DNA from: Todiramphus chloris collaris
Lineage: Eukaryota; Chordata; Aves; Coraciiformes; Alcedinidae
Reading direction: 5' to 3'
Assembly (NCBI GenBank): GCA_025345505.1
Contig: JANVCC010000010.1
Span: 42,931,772 to 42,995,771, forward strand
DNA length: 64,000 nt
Part shown: positions 63,101-64,000 of the stretch, piece by piece
Layout: the number at the start of each line of letters is the position of its first letter
Position numbering within the stretch: position 1 is the first letter of the stretch
The notes under the pieces: generated by a model
Told to the model about the DNA's origin: nothing
The model's database searches: none
What the model saw: only the letters and a program-made list of their open reading frames with translations
Made by a program: the position numbers and the translations under genes

Positions 63101-63796
63101 CAGAAGTGGTTTTGACTTCAGCAACTTAAAAGTAGCAGAAATGCCATAGATAAGTGCAGACACATTTACAGCAGTAAATCTGACGTAAGAAAAGGAAGTC
63201 ACAGTGGTAGTAATAAAAATAACAGGAAAGCTGGGAAAGGCAATAGAAAATGACCCATGTCATTTTCAGGTTTTTTTTCTATTTTTTTTATTTCTATTGC
63301 AGATGTTCACTTCCATATAGGTAAACCAGCTGCTATTCATAGTCTTGAACTTCTGCTTCCTCGAGGCTTGTGAAGGTAGAGCGTAGAGATGTGTTGTTCC
63401 TTACCTGAACAAAGTGATGAGCATCTCTCCACAGAGGCAATGCACCATGTTTTCTTAGCACTGAAGAGCTTTTATTAATGCATTGAAAAAATCTGGAACA
63501 GAACAGTAAAAGTCCTCATGGAGTGTATTTAAACCTTACAGCTCAATAACAATTTGCAGCATGTTTGGATTTTGAAGTTGTTGGTGTCTGTGCTCTTTCA
63601 GTTGAAGAGGGAGATGTTTTATTGTTGCTTTTTTTCTTTTTTTTTTCTTAGGACTGTATGATGGTGGGTCTACACACATGTGGGGATCTTGCTGCAAATA
63701 CACTACGAATTTTTACTGCCAAGCCTGAAATCAAAGCAGTTTGCAGTGTAGGCTGCTGCTACCACCTATTGTCAGAACAGTTCGAAAACCAAGAAG
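41919..63796 (+). CDS. METTL25: METTL25, 5' five coding exons; continues past the window
   Basis: Spliced CDS: 41919-42153, 50094-50258, 54629-54729, 60110-60742, 63652-63796. That is 1279 nt, 426 complete residues, then phase 1 into an exon beyond the window. Every junction is GT-AG and keeps frame. The protein begins MSRPPGALPPQL and has an N-terminal helical region with VEFYTGGLWE (residues about 40-49). The SAM-binding motif VIDIGSGKGYLSS starts at residue 168, followed by VYGIDSSNTN, whose Asp is the likely ribose-binding acid. A long Ser/Glu-rich segment fills most of exon 4. GLHTCGDLAANTL (384-396) and SVGCCYH (410-416) follow. This is the Methyltransf_32-type Rossmann methyltransferase METTL25 (about 600 residues in human). 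Its substrate is not established. The remaining third lies downstream. It is divergent to CCDC59, as in mammals. Confidence 0.96.
42392..42472 (+). promoter_or_regulatory. Possible cryptic terminal exon with poly(A) signal
   Basis: TTGCTCCGCAG at 42381-42391 is a fair splice acceptor. It is followed after 75 bases by AATAAA at 42467-42472. If used after exon 1, or if intron 1 is retained, transcripts would end about 560 bases after the METTL25 start codon. There is no proof of use. U1-dependent suppression of such early sites is common in vertebrate genes. Confidence 0.3.
46759..47002 (+). mobile_element. Solo LTR of an avian endogenous retrovirus, with TSD
   Basis: The LTR is 46765-46996 (232 bp), starting TGTGGTAG and ending CACAACA. 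It is flanked on both sides by the identical 6-base GGTATG (46759-46764 and 46997-47002). Inside are an E-box CACGTG, a TATATAA box at 46867-46873 followed by AAGTGCCTGTAGCCTTT, and an AATAAA signal at 46889-46894, giving a very short R region. The 6-bp duplication and the layout around TATA and AATAAA resemble alpharetrovirus-type (ASLV/EAV-like) LTRs. No internal retroviral genes remain, so recombination between the two LTRs removed them. It lies in sense orientation in METTL25 intron 1. Confidence 0.88.
46867..46894 (+). promoter_or_regulatory. LTR TATA box and poly(A) signal
   Basis: TATATAA (46867-46873) and AATAAA (46889-46894) lie only 22 bases apart start to start, so U3 promoter and poly(A) signal are nearly superimposed. 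Both read on the same strand as METTL25. They could in principle start or end host transcripts. Activity is not shown by sequence. Confidence 0.65.
47937..48008. repeat. Exact 2 x 36 bp tandem duplication
   Basis: Copies at 47937-47972 and 47973-48008 are identical over all 36 bases (unit begins TTCAGTTTTCAAAAATGAAA). Full identity points to a recent slippage or template-switch event, or to an assembly artefact. It lies in METTL25 intron 1. Confidence 0.97.
50094..50258 (+). CDS. METTL25: METTL25 coding exon 2
   Basis: 165 nt, phase 1 at both ends. It encodes DDDTFSNVFCENSKKLININ, then FTLAARYYSLSNLGVCTPLE and ILEALRGDNEGAT. This is the helical region before the methyltransferase fold. The acceptor is CTATACAG and the donor ACAG|GTATAT. 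Confidence 0.93.
50259..54628 (+). other. METTL25: METTL25 intron 2
   Basis: About 4.4 kb, AT-rich. T-rich tracts occur near 52190-52250. No gene or classed repeat was seen. A small tandem duplication (AAACCTATGGT twice) lies near 53995-54020. Confidence 0.85.
54629..54729 (+). CDS. METTL25: METTL25 coding exon 3
   Basis: 101 nt, entering in phase 1 and leaving in phase 0. It encodes GIKTDEFMNTKKSHEVQVMS and ELVDNIANYCGIKQ, ending directly before the SAM motif. In this family the KKxHEV block precedes motif I. The acceptor is TGATACAG and the donor GTAAGA. The exon is too short for a standard open-frame search. Confidence 0.93.
54730..60109 (+). other. METTL25: METTL25 intron 3
   Basis: About 5.4 kb, AT-rich, holding a CR1 3' end at 58.87-59.21 kb. 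A CTG-rich patch near 56095-56145 is a short imperfect simple repeat. No other gene was seen. Confidence 0.85.
58873..59212 (-). mobile_element. CR1 LINE 3' end, 5'-truncated
   Basis: The plus strand begins TAGAATCATAGAAGGATTTA and continues GGGACCTTTAAAGGTCATGT and GTCCAACCTCCCTGCAATAA, the CR1 3' terminus in reverse. The minus-strand frame 59190-58957 keeps the C-terminal ORF2 block (VVKHWHRLPREVVDAPFLET) with its upstream FKLKEGRFRPDIREKFF. About 340 bp remain, cut at the 5' side. It lies antisense inside METTL25 intron 3. Confidence 0.92.
60110..60742 (+). CDS. METTL25: METTL25 coding exon 4 (SAM motif, long variable segment)
   Basis: 633 nt, residues 168-378, phase 0 at both ends. It opens with VIDIGSGKGYLSSFLSMQYN (motif I) and VYGIDSSNTNTNGAHERNRK. 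From about residue 220 to 350 it is rich in Ser, Glu, Gln, Thr and Lys with few hydrophobics, probably disordered. It closes with LYFPLTSCITAETELGDIIT and DLE. The donor is CTGGAG|GTTATT, a GTTA-type site weaker than GTAAGT. The frame runs on 25 codons past it to 60817, so intron retention would truncate the protein before GLHTCGDL. Confidence 0.93.
60743..63651 (+). other. METTL25: METTL25 intron 4
   Basis: About 2.9 kb, AT-rich. A few small open frames have no recognisable motif. The 3' end has a long T-rich tract (about 63628-63648) as polypyrimidine tract before the TTAG acceptor. Confidence 0.85.
63652..63796 (+). CDS. METTL25: METTL25 coding exon 5
   Basis: 145 nt, residues 379-426 plus one base. 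It encodes DCMMVGLHTCGDLAANTLRI and SVGCCYHLLSEQFENQE. The H-T-C-G-D-L and G-C-C-Y-H blocks are the hallmark of METTL25 and its paralogue METTL25B and sit where class I methyltransferases have motif IV. The donor is GAAG|GTAATT. The next exon is outside the window. Confidence 0.94.
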
Positions 63797-64000
63797 GTAA
63801 TTCTTCTGAGATTAACTTGTGACTGGCAGTCTGTGTGTTAAGAGTATTATATCTTTTAATTAATAACATCCTTGTGTTTATTCCTTTCCAGTGGCTTACT
63901 CTGTACTGGTTTTTATTACATAATGTGGGTCATTCACTCCCAGACACCCTGTAGCTTTTCTGTTATGCCAGTACTCCTAATATTCTTACTGAAATTAGGG
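63797..64000 (+). other. METTL25: Start of METTL25 intron 5
   Basis: Intronic sequence from the GTAATT donor to the window edge. Nothing else seen. Confidence 0.85.

Overview
This is vertebrate nuclear DNA, almost certainly from a bird. It is AT-rich, with long introns and GT-AG splice sites. It carries several CR1 (chicken repeat 1) LINE copies with the typical CR1 3' end, and a short solo LTR of avian retrovirus type. I cannot name the species. I found no bacterial-style operons, CRISPR arrays or phage genes.

The core is a head-to-head gene pair at about 34.7-64.0 kb. CCDC59 (TAP26, an Fyv7-like rRNA-processing/TTF-1-associated protein) is complete on the minus strand: four coding exons, 615 nt, 204 residues. 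METTL25 (a putative SAM-dependent methyltransferase) starts 151 bp away on the plus strand. Its first five coding exons are in the window and the gene runs off the right edge. The exon joins keep frame across every junction. The two start codons share one CpG island (about 41.25-42.4 kb), which is probably a bidirectional promoter. The same CCDC59-METTL25 arrangement is known on human chromosome 12.

Region by region: 1-34.7 kb is intergenic, with no gene I can support. It holds a GGGA microsatellite (1.9 kb), a plus-strand CR1 3' end with a decayed reverse-transcriptase ORF (5.7-6.8 kb), a GC-rich pocket (7.75-8.27 kb), a minus-strand CR1 with ORF1, endonuclease and partial RT remains (17.8-20.1 kb), an old CR1 fragment (22.0-22.2 kb) and a 29-base G run (31.6 kb). 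34.7-41.8 kb is CCDC59. 41.9 kb onward is METTL25, with a 232-bp solo LTR flanked by a perfect 6-bp duplication in intron 1 (46.8 kb), an exact 2 x 36 bp tandem duplication (47.9 kb) and a CR1 3' end in intron 3 (58.9 kb).

No clearly new biological system is visible. The observations most worth following are the shared promoter, the long low-complexity insert in METTL25 exon 4, the LTR with its own promoter and poly(A) signals inside METTL25, a possible early-terminating METTL25 transcript, and the esterase-like ORF1 remnant in the minus-strand CR1.
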